Assembly (NCBI RefSeq): GCF_040802235.1
Contig: NC_133158.1
Location: 13,108,001-13,172,000, forward strand
Source of the DNA: Manis javanica
Lineage: Eukaryota; Chordata; Mammalia; Pholidota; Manidae
Reading direction: 5' to 3'
Length of the DNA: 64,000 bases
A program made the position numbers and the translations under genes. Every line of letters begins with the position of its first letter. Position 1 is the stretch's first letter. The notes beneath the pieces are model-generated. The model did no database searches. It had not been told where the DNA came from and saw only the letters and a program-made list of their open reading frames with translations. Shown piece after piece: positions 12,987 through 24,425 of this stretch.

Positions 12987-13699
12987 ATATATTTCAATGT
13001 ATTTCTTAATCAATTGATAGGTTTCACCAGAGTCATGTGGAATTCCCCACTGAGAAGCACCTGTAAGGCATCCTAGTTTGTTCCACACGTCCCAGGTTAA
13101 ATCCATCCAAAGTGAATCGCTTGCAAGATAACTGACAGGAATAATTTACTAGTTTGCATGTCAGAGATAAAAAAAAAAAAACTGCAGATGAGCCCTTGAG
13201 CACGTCCCCCACCTGCCCTCAAGAGGCCCTTAACCTTGTCTGTAAGGTCTCTCAGAGGCAAATGAGAGAAATTAGCTTCATCTTGATGAAAGCTCTTAAA
13301 GGGCACTGACAAAACCACTTGGCAGCTGAAGCAGAATGTGCTGTAACTGCCCCACGACCTCTAACCTAGCTCCCCGCGCCCAGGACCGCACTGCACAGAG
13401 GTTCCTTCTGTGGGATTCCAGGATACCACTTCCTGCTTTTGGCAGGTAGCAACATGGGTTCTCAGGATTCCAAGACACAGACATCATGCACATCAACATT
13501 TAGCATAGGATAAATCCTGTTTCATTATTTTTCAAACAGTATTTTTTTTGTAACTGTTCTCCATTGTTGGTGGGGCCAGAGAAAGCCCAGAGTTATGTTC
13601 TACAGTGGAAAAGGGTTCAAACGCTCACAAAAGTAAAAGACAGACTTAAAAAAAATGAACCTTCTTTCTCAGATGATCAAATGAAATTACAGTGCAGAG
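12987..13699. other. Spacer between LTR copies B and C
   Basis: No viral internal sequence and no recognisable exon. It includes an A-run at about 13169-13180. Confidence 0.5.
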
Positions 13700-14105
13700 C
13701 GTGGATAAAATGAGTGTGGCTAGGATTCTCACCTGGCCCTGGTTGACTAGCTCACTGCACACCTGTGGGCAATGCATGGCTGTTGACTCGATATAAAGAG
13801 CTCCGCCCAGTGCTCTGGGCATGACACGGTGGCAGGGCTGCAAGGCTGCAGGAGAGGAGAGGAGAGCAGAGGCTGGAGTGGTGGCAGCCCAGAGGACAGC
13901 TGTGCAGACAGAGGGGCCCCAAGGCAGAGACCGGCTTGCTACATGCAGACTTGCTCTGAGTGAACGGGATTTTAGTGACTGACCTGCCACCTGGAAATAA
14001 AGTTGGGTATAACCCTTTCACCCCAATAACGTTTTGCTGTCAATTTCTTTGGTTGCATTGAATCCATAGTGAACTTACCTGGGGCTGAAACCCATTGTCA
14101 AGACA
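13700..14105 (+). mobile_element. Solo retroviral LTR copy C, near complete
   Basis: Same family as copies A and B. It starts 'cgtggataaaatgag' (first base apparently mutated from T) and ends 'tgtcaagaca'. ATATAAA at 13791-13797 is a good TATA box, and AATAAA at 13996-14001 is the polyadenylation signal, giving a U3-R-U5 layout. The bases AGAG at 13696-13699 and 14106-14109 are a possible 4-bp target duplication. Compared with copy B it carries extra GA-rich sequence at about 13850-13880. The family is not one I can name. Confidence 0.85.
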
Positions 14106-14409
14106 AGAGGATTGTTTAAATTAATTCCAAAAAAGCAGATGATTTTTTTAAGAAATCCCCTTACTACTGAAGTCATGAGGTGGTATGGTGTATTAGTAAG
14201 AGCAAAGAACATCAGAATTTCTGGATTTGCAGCCCTGTTTGTCTAGTTATAAGCCCTGAGGCATGAAGCAATTCATCTGTGCTAAGGCTGAGATGGTTTC
14301 TGCCCACATCACAAGTTTGGATGGTGGGCAAGAGGTTGACAAAAATCATGGAATTTTGCATGAAAGTGCTTTCTAAGTAGCTACATTTTATTTTGCGACA
14401 ATTTTTTAC
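14106..14409. other. No gene recognised; possible worn MIR at 14185-14290
   Basis: A faint MIR-like order ('tctggatttgcagccctgtt' followed by 'tgtctagttataagccctga') is visible but too diverged to be sure. Confidence 0.35.
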
Positions 14410-14580
14410 AAGACGCTATTACCTGCATCTCATTTGAGCTCAACCTAGATACTCCTGTCACTGTAAGATTTGGAGAAATCGGGGATCCAAAGAGCTAAAA
14501 TGACTTAGTCTTGATTACAGAGACAGAAAATCATAGAGCTGGGGTTCAAATTTGGATCTGTGTGGTTCTTTCTACCACAA
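14410..14580 (-). repeat. MIR SINE, antisense
   Basis: 'ctggggttcaaatttggatc' preceded by 'aaatgacttagtcttgatta' fits the MIR consensus in reverse complement. Diverged. Confidence 0.55.
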
Positions 14581-15910
14581 AATTAATATTTTCAGTTCAG
14601 AATCTCTTTCTCACATACACACACACAAATGCAGAACCTGTATTTATATTCTCTAGTCTTTCTACTTTCCAAACATCTCACTGACCTTCAGATCTGCCCA
14701 AAGTAGTATTTGAGAATCTTTATACAAACCCAACCATTTCCTCCTATGATCTGCCCTCCCCTGACAAATTCATTATTTTAGAGACACACACAATCACACA
14801 TACACACACATAGAAACAGATGGTTTTAGATCTTATACTTTGGGGTGAATTCTCAGAAGATGAATAAAGTTCCTGAAACAATAAGTTGAACAAAATGAAA
14901 GGAATAAAATTGCTGATGCAACATAACTTTCAGGAGCCAATAATCTTTGGACAGAAAAGCTTATTGATGTTTGGGATAGATACAGAAAATCAAAGAGATG
15001 GGTATTATAAGGAAAAAACTATTTTACTTTTTCAAAATGAGAGGAAGAAGGAAAAATAAAAGCAGCAGAAGCCAGGGAAGTAATTATGCTAGGATACTTT
15101 TAGTCTCAGAACAAGTTCTTTGATATCCAAAAAACATCACATTATAAAGTTAGAGATTTAATCCTCGCAAGTCCATTACAGAGAATATTTACCATACTGG
15201 AAATAATTGAAATACAGGGTCATGAAATTGACCACTTTATGGTTTCTTTGATTTCTCCAGGCTGTTTGAAGACTTGAACTCTGGAAAGGATTTGAAAACT
15301 GTGCATTTGAAAACCTGACCAGCTAATTGCCAATGAAGAAGAATGGATTACTCTGCGATTATATTAAAGGTGAAAGAGGTCCCAGGGAACAATTCGAACA
15401 AAAAAAAAATGAACTGACATGAGATAAGAGCTTGATCGGTGACAGCCATGACTCTTAAGACGTTGAGAATGAGTTCAAAGGGAGGGCGAGAGCAACTTTA
15501 TGTTTCATAATCTTGAGGCAAGGTCACCACCCTCTATCAAGTATAGGCCAGTTTATTCAGATACGATATTCCATTACATACATCCTTTCTTCAGCCACCA
15601 AAGTTAGAAGTACATATATATTATCAGCTTTGTTTACCATGATTTGTACCTGGATTTGTCCTTAAGGTTTTGCACCCAAATCATTCATTTGACTGTTTTT
15701 ACGTCACAGATAAATCATGACGGAGCAGCACAGATAAACCGATTCTTCTGGAGCTGTAGATGGTTAGTCACCTTATGGAATGCATTAATCCCAAAAGCTT
15801 ATAGAGCTTGAAAACAGAGATTGCAAACAGGTTTTGATAACTCTTGAATGACAGATCATAATGGGTTATTAAGAAAAAACAGGTCCAACAATTATTTACT
15901 GAGCCTCTGT
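14581..15910. other. AT-rich sequence, no gene recognised
   Basis: It contains CA-rich patches near 14613-14630 and 14782-14813, but no nameable element or credible coding frame. Confidence 0.45.
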
Positions 15911-16129
15911 TAGGGTTGCCACAGAAAATACAGGCAGGACACTCAAATTTGAGTTTCAGATAAACAAAAACACCATATATGAGTATCAGTATGCCCCATG
16001 AATTTTTTGACACATACTTACACTTAAAAAGGCAGTGTTTATCTGAAATTTAAAAGTAATGGTCATCCTGATTTTTTGCTTGTTTGTTCCTTGCTTGCTT
16101 ATTAGTTTTTGCTAAATCTGGCAACCCTA
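15911..16129. mobile_element. Palindromic MITE-like DNA element, copy 1
   Basis: The element lies between TA dinucleotides (15911-15912 and 16128-16129) and has inverted termini GGGTTGCC (15913-15920) and GGCAACCC (16120-16127). The two halves are roughly inverted copies ('gtttcagataaac' against 'gtttatctgaaat'), so the unit could fold on itself. TA duplications suggest a Tc1/mariner-type transposase acted in trans. It has no coding capacity. The same element type occurs at 54505-54696. Confidence 0.75.
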
Positions 16130-16894
16130 GGCTTTATTGGAGTAGAGTCCCATCTCACCCAGAGTTAGTTCCTTAATTGACAGATAAGAAAAAAAATCGC
16201 CTGTCTTAAAAATGATCACTGAGTTAAATCACTTCACTTGATACCATTGTACCATCTCTCAGTGATTCCAAAACAGATTCCTTTCCCTGAGGGTTGAAAA
16301 GTTCTCTAAGTACAAATGGCTAATATTTTCCAAGTGCTCCAACCTATGAATAATATTTGCCAGTTAAACACATCAGTTCCCTGTTTTCCTTCCACAAATG
16401 TCTCCCTCCTAGAGCTGTCCGCCCACTTGGCTCCATTCTGGACGTTCCTCTCCAGACCAGCTACTGACACACTGGGTCCTCCCCGTTGTGACTCCTCTGT
16501 GTTGGCGAGCCCACGCCTGGGCTCAGGTTCGCCTTCGTTATTGCTTACACGATCGCTTACAAGAACACACCCTCCCAAGTCTCCCTAGAGAAGGCTGCCC
16601 TGAAGGTAAATTTTTTGAGTCCTTACATGATAGTGTCCTTTGTCTATTCTTACTTGAGAGACTGAGTCGAATTTTAGCCTGAAAATCATTTTCACACAGA
16701 ATTTTTTTGCTCCACGGCCTCCAGTTTCCAGGGCTGTTGATGACGACACTATCCTGACTCCTGATAGTCTACGTATGACTTACTATTTTCCCTCTTGCAG
16801 CTTTTAAAACTCACTCTTCAGTCTTTGGGTTCTGAAACATCATGATGATGTGCTCGCATGTGGGTCAGATTTCATCCATAAGGCTGGGGACTTT
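16130..16894. other. No gene recognised
   Basis: Overlapping open frames on both strands at 16306-16588 (about 90 aa each) are mirror shadows of each other with no recognisable domain. Confidence 0.4.
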
Positions 16895-17345
16895 TACTAG
16901 CTTCCTAGGCCCGCCATAATAAAATACCACTAGCTGAGTGACTTAAGGCAACAGAAATATAGTCGCTCATGGTTCGGAAGGCAAGAAGTCCGAAATCAAG
17001 ATGTCAACAAGTGTGGTTCCTTCTGGAAGCTCTGAGGGAGAATCTGGCCCCTTCTTTTAGCTTCTGGGGATTGCTAGAAATCCTTGCCATCCCTTCGCTT
17101 CTACCTGCATCACTCCAATTTATATCTCTGTGCTAATGGCCTTCTTTCCCATCTATCTACTCTGTGCCTCTGTAGGGCCTTCTATATAAGAACACCTGTC
17201 ATTGGATTTAGGACCTTCTCTCACCCAGTCTGACTTTATCTTAGCTTGACTATACCTTCAAAGACTGTATTTACAAAGAAGGTCATCTTCTGAAGTTCCA
17301 GGTGAACGTAAATTTGAGGAGACATTATTCAACCCTCAACAGGCT
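16895..17345 (-). mobile_element. MLT1-type MaLR LTR, antisense
   Basis: It opens with a stretch resembling 'tcctaggcccgccataataa', followed by 'aataccactagctgagtgac', 'gcaagaagtccgaaatcaag' and 'ataagaacacctgtcattgg'. It closes near 'cattattcaaccctcaacag'. This is the reverse complement of the MLT1 LTR (consensus end 'gttatggcagccc...'). Confidence 0.75.
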
Positions 17346-20094
17346 CACAGACCCCTTTTGTTCTGGAGCTCACCTCCTTCACTTGCAGATGTTTTTCTTA
17401 ACTCGAAAATTTCTATTATTTGCATCCTGGGCTTCCTGGAATCATCCTTTAATTTTTCTCCTCTTTTTTCGGTTGTCCGTTTCTTTTCTTCTTGGTGATG
17501 CCTTCCTGTGGAATTTTAAATTTCAACTTTTGTTTCCATCCCACTTCAGCATTTAATTTCCAAAAGTCTTCCCTCTTTCTGAGATACACCCTTTTTTTTA
17601 TAGCCTCTTATTCTCATATCATGCGTGCGGTATCTTGTAAGATCTCTGAGGACATTAATTACTGGCTGTAGTTGCTGCTATTATTATTGTGGCTTTTCAA
17701 ACTTCCTTTGACACTTGCTTTGTCTCTTTTTCTTCCAGAAAGACGAAAATGTCTCTCAAGCAGAAGGCTTTCTTCAAATGTGTGGTGATCCTTTGCTGGC
17801 CTTACTAAAAGCTGGACACTCTGTATGTATGGATGGAATTGGTTAATGGGAGAGCTGCACAGCAGGGTGATGACACAATAAGCCACTTTTCCCATTCAAT
17901 TTCTCCAGGAAGTGAATATCCAGTCTCTTGTCAGGGGCCAATAGGGAAGGGCGGTCCACTGGCTGAGCAGGGTGGAACAAAGAATCTGAGTTCTTGATAG
18001 CACAATTTTTTTTTTAACCCATCTCTTTGTTTCTTCATCCCCATTCATCACCTGTGTTCTTGGTAGTAGCTGTTAAATGAATACAGAGTAAAGGGCTTAG
18101 TGTATACGAGGGACTTTAGCCAACTTAAGTTCCATTCCTGACATTTGAGGCTGCAGTCAACCGAATCTCCTCAAACATTGCTTTTTGAATGATGATAAGA
18201 ATGACTCAGGATGTTCTGCCTTGTGTGATGTGAAAAGGAAGAGATGGCATTTGCTAATAGTCCTTTAAAGCTGCACTAGAGAACTCTAGAACATGCAAGG
18301 GGTGAGGATAAAGTAATAAATGGAATTGATAGGTCCCCACATGGCTGGGGGTGCAATCCTAGTTGGGCAGTAATATTGGTACCAGAGTATAGATAGCTAA
18401 GGGCACTGGGCAGTAGAGGACCGTGGGGGAAGGAGGCTGCCGTGTTCAGGAATCTAGTGGTCTTAAGAATAGGGATCTATGTGTGAGTCCCAGTTTCTAT
18501 GTCTTCTCACCAGCTCTGGCTCCAATCTCTATCTCACACTGAGTTCTCCATCCTTGCACTGAATCTCTCCCTTGCTTGTGATTTTCTGGAGAATGTCAGT
18601 ACACTGTGGGTACAAGCCCAGCACCTTTATACCACAAAGCAGCCCAGGGAACAGGTAATATAAGAGCTCCTGTACAGATGGCTTAGAATAGAGTGATGAG
18701 GCTACAGGGGGAGATGGGCTATCACAGCGGGGTCACAAAGATGGACTACAGATTGGATTTGGGTCCTTGTGGGTTTGTTGTGACTGCCCTGGGCTTTTAA
18801 TCTGTCTCTAGCTGATTTGATTGGCTCGCTCCTTCCTCCAGAGCACTCTCTGCCTCTTTCCACAGTGGCTCCTGAGAGCTCTCACATTCTTATTGTATTA
18901 TGAGCACAATTTAGTTCTCCTTATTTCAATTTTCTACTGTAAGAACCTGCACAGGGACCATAACTGTATTGATAAATGGCCTATTAATGTATTTCGCTAA
19001 ACAAAAGTTTATCTGATACACAAAGAAATGTTGCCACACCTTAAAGAGACAGACCCAGCTGAACATGTTTTTTAAGTAAAGAACAATTTTGCTTTTCTCG
19101 CACCTTCATGTAGTCATATAGCTGTGGTCTCATTTTCATAAATATGTGTGTATATGCACATACATATAATATACCTCTTACACATCCATATGTGGGTATA
19201 TACTATGAATATATGTGTGTGTGCATATTATACACACAAGCTTACATGCATGTATAGAGAGAGGGAAAGAGAAATCTGTGATGGTATTTATCAAAACTCA
19301 TAATAAATGATAATAGAAGTCATCTCTGAAAGTGCTATTGAAGGAGAGCTTTGGTTTTCTAAACTTCACAGGGAAACATTACTCAAGTAATGAGGAAATA
19401 AAAGTAAAACTATCTTCATTTTTTTTTAAAAAAAGGAAATTGACTATATATCAGATGAATAATAAACATAAAAAGTCTAAATAGGACCACAGAGAATTTT
19501 AAAGGAGCGGGAGCAGGTCATAATCTTAGAAAACAGAGGATAACACACCTTAGGTGATATTCCCATAAGAACAAAACAGGGGCCCTAAGTGCATTTCATG
19601 AAGCACAAGAAGGTGGAACTAAAGGCTAATGAAAAGCAGAAGTGGAAGAAGTGAGTCGTAGGACCTGCAGAATCTATGCAATCTGGAATTGAATTCATAT
19701 TAAGGAAGTGGGTGGCACCTACTTCCCCTCCCAATTTGCTTCTTCATGGATATCTCTGGTTTTTCTACCAAATTAATGCAACTCGGATCACTTTCTTTAT
19801 GGGAACATGTTAAATAAGTTAAGTAAATTAGCCAAGCTTGTCGATTTTATAGAGAAATGGTGATTATGTATGCAATCCCACATCTGGTATAGACAAGAGT
19901 TAAAGGCCTAAATTTCACTGCAGTAGTTACCATATGCTCACTTCATTTCCCCTGAGCATGCTGAGGTTGATGGTACCACTGGGAAAAAAAACACATGCAT
20001 CCCAAGAAGTTAGAAAGAATCTCAAAGTTAAAGAGGAAAGAAAGAAAGAAAATGAATAGGGTGGAAGTCAAAGGAAAGAAAAATTGCTGGATTT
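17346..20094. other. No gene recognised; AT-rich with TG/TA microsatellite
   Basis: A tract of TA/TG repeats lies at about 19138-19250. A-rich and T-rich runs occur at 18006-18016 and 19420-19434. No nameable interspersed element or exon is evident in the rest. Confidence 0.45.
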
Positions 20095-20163
20095 AAAAAA
20101 GCGATGAGGTCACAATGACAGGCCACTAGTTCACCCCCCTGCAAACAACTAAAACTGCATTAA
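20095..20163 (+). repeat. HAL1/L1-like remnant, left part
   Basis: This appears to be the left side of an old L1/HAL1 5' region interrupted by the younger L1 insertion at 20164-20646. The assignment rests mostly on the continuation at 20647-21740. Confidence 0.35.
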
Positions 20164-20181
20164 ACATGATTAATCCTTTTT

Positions 20182-20628
20182 TTAAAAAATTTTATTTTGG
20201 TATCATTAATCTACAATTACATGAAGGACATTATGTTTACTGGGCTCCCCCCTTCACCAAGTCCTCCCCACATCCCTGTTCACAGTCACTGTCCATCAGC
20301 GTAGTAAGATGCTGTAAAATCACTACTTGTCTTCTCTGTGTTGCACAGCCCTCCCCATGCCCCCCCCTACACTATACATGTTAATCATAATGCCCCCTTT
20401 CTTTTTTTCCCACCCTTATCCCTCCCTTCCCACCTGTCCTCCCCAGTCCCTTTCCCTTTGGTAACTATTAGTCCATTCTTGGGTTCTGTGCTTCTGCTGC
20501 TGTTTTGTTCCTTCAGTTTTCTTTTGTTGTTATACTCCACAAATGAGGGAAATCATTTGGTACTTGTCTTTCTCCACCTGGCTTATTTCACTGAGCATAA
20601 TACTCTCTAGCGCCATCCATGTTGTTGC
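20182..20628 (-). mobile_element. 5'-truncated LINE-1 3' end, antisense, with 18-bp TSD
   Basis: The reverse complement corresponds to the last about 45 bp of ORF2 and the 3' UTR of the full-length L1 in this window (compare 34240-34680), including the polypurine stretch and the segment resembling 'ctgatggacagtaac'. The T-run at its left edge is the poly(A) tail. The direct repeat 'acatgattaatccttttt' flanks it at 20164-20181 and 20629-20646. Sequence differences from the full-length copy indicate a related but older subfamily. Confidence 0.93.
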
Positions 20629-20646
20629 ACATGATTAATCCTTTTT

Positions 20647-21740
20647 AACAGCATCAAAGAGCTGACAAAATAGAAAGGAAATAGCAAATAAGTACTCAAA
20701 AAGAGAGGTAAATAGAGAATTTTAGAGTCACTTGAGCACTGAGGCCATTTAACCAGTCTGGAAGAAATAAGCTGTGTTTGTGATGGCCTTATAGGAAGAG
20801 GGAAAGAAAAATTAGAGCATGGGGCCCATTTGGTGTTGTATGTCTGGCAAACCACCTCCCATATGCAGTAAGCCGAGATTTCAAAGGGTGATGCCATCAG
20901 GGAGAGATACACCAGCAGATGTACTCACCTACCTCTTTCCACCCAGCAGTTTTCAGGGAGAGGGACCTTGGCTCTGAGTGGAGCAGGAGAAAACAAAAAG
21001 AATTGTCCTCTAGAACACGTTACTGTGGAGAGGCTCACTCAAGGATGTATAGTGCCAATTTTGCAGTACCAAAGTGGTCCAAAAATATATAAACTAATGA
21101 TTTTAATTTAAAATAGCTCTTCAGTCATTAGGAACTCCCCTGCCCCCACACCACCACTAGTTGTTTAAGGGCAGTGAGCAGCACAAAGATATCAAGTCCG
21201 TAAGGAAATAATACACCATGAGGGACAACCAGCAGGCCCCTAAATATTTCAGATATTGCCATCATCAGACATGGGTTATTCAAAGAATTATTCTCCCATG
21301 TTTAATGAAATAAAAGACAAGTTTGAAAATAAATGAAAGGTACAGGAAATTATAAAAAGTGCTATAGCAGATTTGAGAAAAGAACCAAACTGAACTTGCA
21401 TCAATAAAAAACACAATAACCAAAGTTTAACACTTAATGATCGAATGGGCAGCAGCTCCCATAAAAAGAGAATAAGTGAATGGAAGGCGGAGTCGAAGAC
21501 CCTGACCGAAAATGCAGCACACAGATACCTGGAAAGAAAGGGAGGCTTAGGAGTGCCTGAGCCAGAACTGGAGTTCAACCAGTACCTGCTGGATGTCCTC
21601 AAAACTGCAGGTGCTCTCATTTTACTGATGGGATTGTTGTCTGGCTTCAGATATGAGCGGGTTTTTTCAGATTGGGACTTAAAGAGGATCCTGAAAAAGG
21701 AGCACCATTTCAATGGCTGCAATTGGACAAATTGATTTGA
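20647..21740 (+). repeat. HAL1/L1 ORF1-like ancient remnant
   Basis: Motifs such as 'aatgaaataaaagacaagtt', then 'aggaaattataaaaagtgc', then 'agagaataagtgaatggaag' and 'aaaatgcagcacacagatac' follow the order of HAL1/old L1 ORF1 coiled-coil sequence. One open frame (21445-21735, plus) encodes 96 aa with RISEW and NAAHR segments that echo L1 ORF1p (RISE...NAAQR). The opposite strand is also open (21288-21722). I read this as an old retroelement rather than a host exon, with moderate confidence. Confidence 0.55.
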
Positions 21741-21800
21741 TCAACAGACATTTACTGAGACCTGGCACATTGCAAAACACAGTGCTAAGCATCAAAGTTA
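21741..21800 (-). repeat. L2 3'-end fragment, antisense
   Basis: 'caacagacatttactgagac' followed by 'acagtgctaagca' is the L2 tail in reverse complement. Confidence 0.5.
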
Positions 21801-21821
21801 AATGCATACATTAATAAAAAG

Positions 21822-21856
21822 TATATATATGTGTGTGTGTGTGTGTGTATATATAA
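21822..21856 (+). repeat. Simple repeat (TG)n with (TA) flanks
   Basis: A perfect TG run of about 20 bases between TA-rich flanks. Confidence 0.9.
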
Positions 21857-21944
21857 AATCACATATAAACTATATGTTTGTTCTTATAAGAGCAAGAGTT
21901 TTCTAAGGGTTTTGTAAGGGAAGGATGGGCCTGAGTTGTAACCT

Positions 21945-22120
21945 GATTCTTCTACCTGCTTGCTGTGCAGGTTTAGCCAAGTTATAGAAAGTCTCTCTGA
22001 GCCTCATTCTCTTTATTTGTAAAATGGAGACAACGGAAGCAAAAGAGGTGACATGCCGAAAGCGCTGGCTGTGTGCATGGCATACAGTAGATGCTCAGTA
22101 AATGTGACTATGCTTGTCAC
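21945..22120 (+). repeat. MIR SINE
   Basis: 'gagcctcattctctttattt' followed by 'gtaaaatggagacaa', and the tail 'catacagtagatgctcagta', are MIR core and tail motifs in order. Confidence 0.75.
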
Positions 22121-22189
22121 ATTAAGTGATATAATTTTGGATGTACTGGTCTTGGAGACACTTATATATAATATTTAATTTCAAAGTGA

Positions 22190-22700
22190 TTGTGGATCTA
22201 CATCATCTCCAGAGCCAATGAAGTGTCACAATCAACCTTTGATGGTTACCTAATAATTTGTGGAGACTGTTGTTGTACCCTACCCAATATCTGTCCCCTC
22301 TTCTTCATAACAGGACTCCAAATGTATTGGCGGCAGTTATATGCCAAGCTAATGTTTTATCTCCAGACCCCCAGAAGCCAGAGGTGTCCAGGTAATGGTG
22401 TCCATAAATCTGGCTGAGGAGGGACCAGCCATGCTCCCACATTAGTCCCCCAACAAGCCCCTTTGGCTTCTTGCCTGTCCGTCTTCTTCTGCCTGGAATG
22501 CAGATACAACTCCAAGATGTGCAGCAGCCACCTTGTAATCATAAGATCAAAGCCACACAAAAAGGCAAAAAAGAAGTATAGATGGAGCCTTGGGCTTTAA
22601 TCACGGGGCTGCCATGTCAATACAGCACTGCCGACCCCCAGATTACTTCTGTCTCTCGCTCATTTAATTATTACGGATTTTTTAATTATCGTTGTAAGCT
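22190..22700 (+). repeat. Ancient LTR-like repeat, family unassigned
   Basis: 'gcagcagccaccttgtaatc', then 'gatggagccttggg' and the downstream order resemble the end of an old ERVL/MaLR-type LTR. I cannot name the subfamily, and the left boundary is uncertain. Confidence 0.35.
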
Positions 22701-22707
22701 GCAGTAG

Positions 22708-23219
22708 TCAGGGTTCTCCAGAGAAAAGAACCAGCAGGGTGTATGGAGGTGTGTATGCATGTACGTATGTACGTATGTATAAAGAGATTTTCGATGAGGA
22801 ATTGACTCACATGATTATGGAAGCTGAGCAAGTAACAAGGTCTGTAGTTGGCAAGAGGAAGGCCCAGGAGAGCCGATGGTGTAAACTCCAGTCCAAAAGC
22901 TGGCAGGCTTGAGACCTAAGAAGAGACAATGTATGTTTCAATTCAATCTGAAGAAGGAAAAGCCATACACCCCAGCTCAAGAGGCAGGCAGGAGGAACTC
23001 CCCCTTGATTATGGGGAGGTCAGCCTTTTTGTTCTTTTCAGGCCTTCAGATGATTGGATGAGGGCCACCACACTAGGGTGGTCTGCTTCAAGAAGTCTGA
23101 TGAGATTCAGATATTACTCTCATCTCAAAACACACCCACTAACACACCCAGCACAATGTGTGACCAAATATCTGGGCACCCTGTGGTCCAGTCGAGACAT
23201 GAAATTCACTACCACATAA
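22708..23219 (+). repeat. Ancient interspersed repeat ('gggttctccagagaaa' type)
   Basis: The order 'gtcagggttctccagagaaa', 'ttgactcacatgattatgga', 'cttcagatgattggatgagg' and 'accaaatatctgggcaccct' matches a mammal-wide old repeat that I recognise but cannot name reliably. It includes a GTAT/ACGT microsatellite at about 22745-22782. Confidence 0.55.
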
Positions 23220-23296
23220 GCAGTTAGATAAAGTTCCAATACACCTGTCTTGACACCTTTACGGGACAGCTGTAAAGAAAATCCAAGGCTTCATTT

Positions 23297-23986
23297 AAAA
23301 GTAAACAGAAAAACGGAAGATGACTGGTTAGCCAGAGACGGGTAAGATTCCTCAAGGGAGGAATAACCTAAGACAGGCACAGTCGCAGGGGGGCCACCAG
23401 GTGAGAAATTGGGGATCAACAGAGGTGAGGCTTAGAACCTCACCCCCCCTGTTCTGAGAGAAATCTGCTGCATGCATGGATGTTTTATTGCCCTTGTCTA
23501 GCTCAGATTAACACATAGTCTACAGGCACACACCTGATCATCTACATTTGCTCTCTTACAACACTAAACTATGTTTTCTACCTTTATCTTGCATCTACCT
23601 ACCACTTCAGCATTTTATTAAAAATAATAATAATAAAGAGAGAAATGTGGTATCCACATATAAATCAAGTATAAAAATCAAATGAATTTCATATTTGAAC
23701 TGACTGTTTATAGTTCATAATGCATGATCAAAACCGAAAGCTTCTGTGATGACTGCCCTTGTACTGTTCACCATGTAACTTATTCACTATGTAAGAATTT
23801 GTTCTCCATGTAAGAACTTGTTCCTTATGCTTCAGAAGATTGGAGACTGACGAAAATTGGGCTTGGGGTGGATTAATGATTATACATTGAGCATTGAGTC
23901 CCCTATACAGAGTTTTATTGTTGTTAACAACCATTTGATCAATAAATAGGAGAGATGCCCTCACAAAAAAAAAAAAAAAGTACACA
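23297..23986 (+). mobile_element. ERV-derived polyadenylated retroposon, copy 1
   Basis: It shares a core of about 650 bp with 35838-36548, starting 'cggaagatgactggttagcc' and ending 'agagatgccctca' followed by a poly(A) run (23965-23979). AATAAA at 23941-23946 lies about 19 bp before the tail. Direct repeats 'aaaagtaaaca' (23297-23307) and 'aaaagtacaca' (23976-23986), 10 of 11 identical, fit a target duplication made by L1 machinery. The body looks like LTR sequence truncated at a transcript end rather than a full provirus. No coding capacity. Confidence 0.8.
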
Positions 23987-24192
23987 CTTACAATTGTAAA
24001 ATAAATAAGTAACCGGGATGTAATGTATAGCATAAGGAATATAGTCAAAATATTGTAACAACTTGGTATGGTGATAGCTGGTACCTAGAATTATCATGTA
24101 TATAAATGTTCAATCACTGTGTTGTACACCTGAAACTAATGTAATACTGTATGTCAACTACCCTTCAATAAAAAATAATTATCTAAAAAAAA
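23987..24192 (+). repeat. L1MA-type LINE-1 3' end
   Basis: 'gaattatcatgtatataaat' followed by 'tcactgtgttgtacacctga' and 'aactaatgtaatactgtatg', then an A-rich tail, is the diagnostic 3' end of mammalian L1MA-type elements. Confidence 0.8.
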
Positions 24193-24425
24193 AACTGGGT
24201 AAGATGCTAAATTTTGTTACACGTATTTATCACAATAAAAAAAGGAAAAAAAGCAACTGAAAAAAAAATAAAAATAAAACAAAGGGAAAAAAATAAATTA
24301 GTGAGAATGTTTGATACTTTGATCTGGGTGAGGTTACTTGACTACACATGTCGAAATTCATCAAGCTGTACACCAACATTTGTGCATTTTATTGTGTGTA
24401 TCTCAATAAAAAAAAAGAATAATTA
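24193..24425 (+). repeat. Old L1M 3' ends
   Basis: 'actttgatctgggtgaggtt', then 'attcatcaagctgtacacca', then 'tttgtgcattttattgtgtg' and 'tctcaataaaa' is an L1M-type 3' end. The A-rich stretch before it (24193-24300, with 'tttatcacaataaaa') looks like another L1M tail. Confidence 0.65.

Noticed and set aside
11843-14105. Possible complete provirus between LTR copies A and C
   Set aside because: The intervening DNA has no gag, pol or env similarity that I can see, copy A is truncated, and copy B lies antisense between them.
21288-21735. Open frames on both strands (144 aa minus, 96 aa plus), the plus one with a protein-like composition
   Set aside because: The plus frame echoes the L1/HAL1 ORF1 coiled-coil (RISE...NAAHR) and the DNA on its left follows HAL1 order. 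No splice sites or conserved domain support a host exon.
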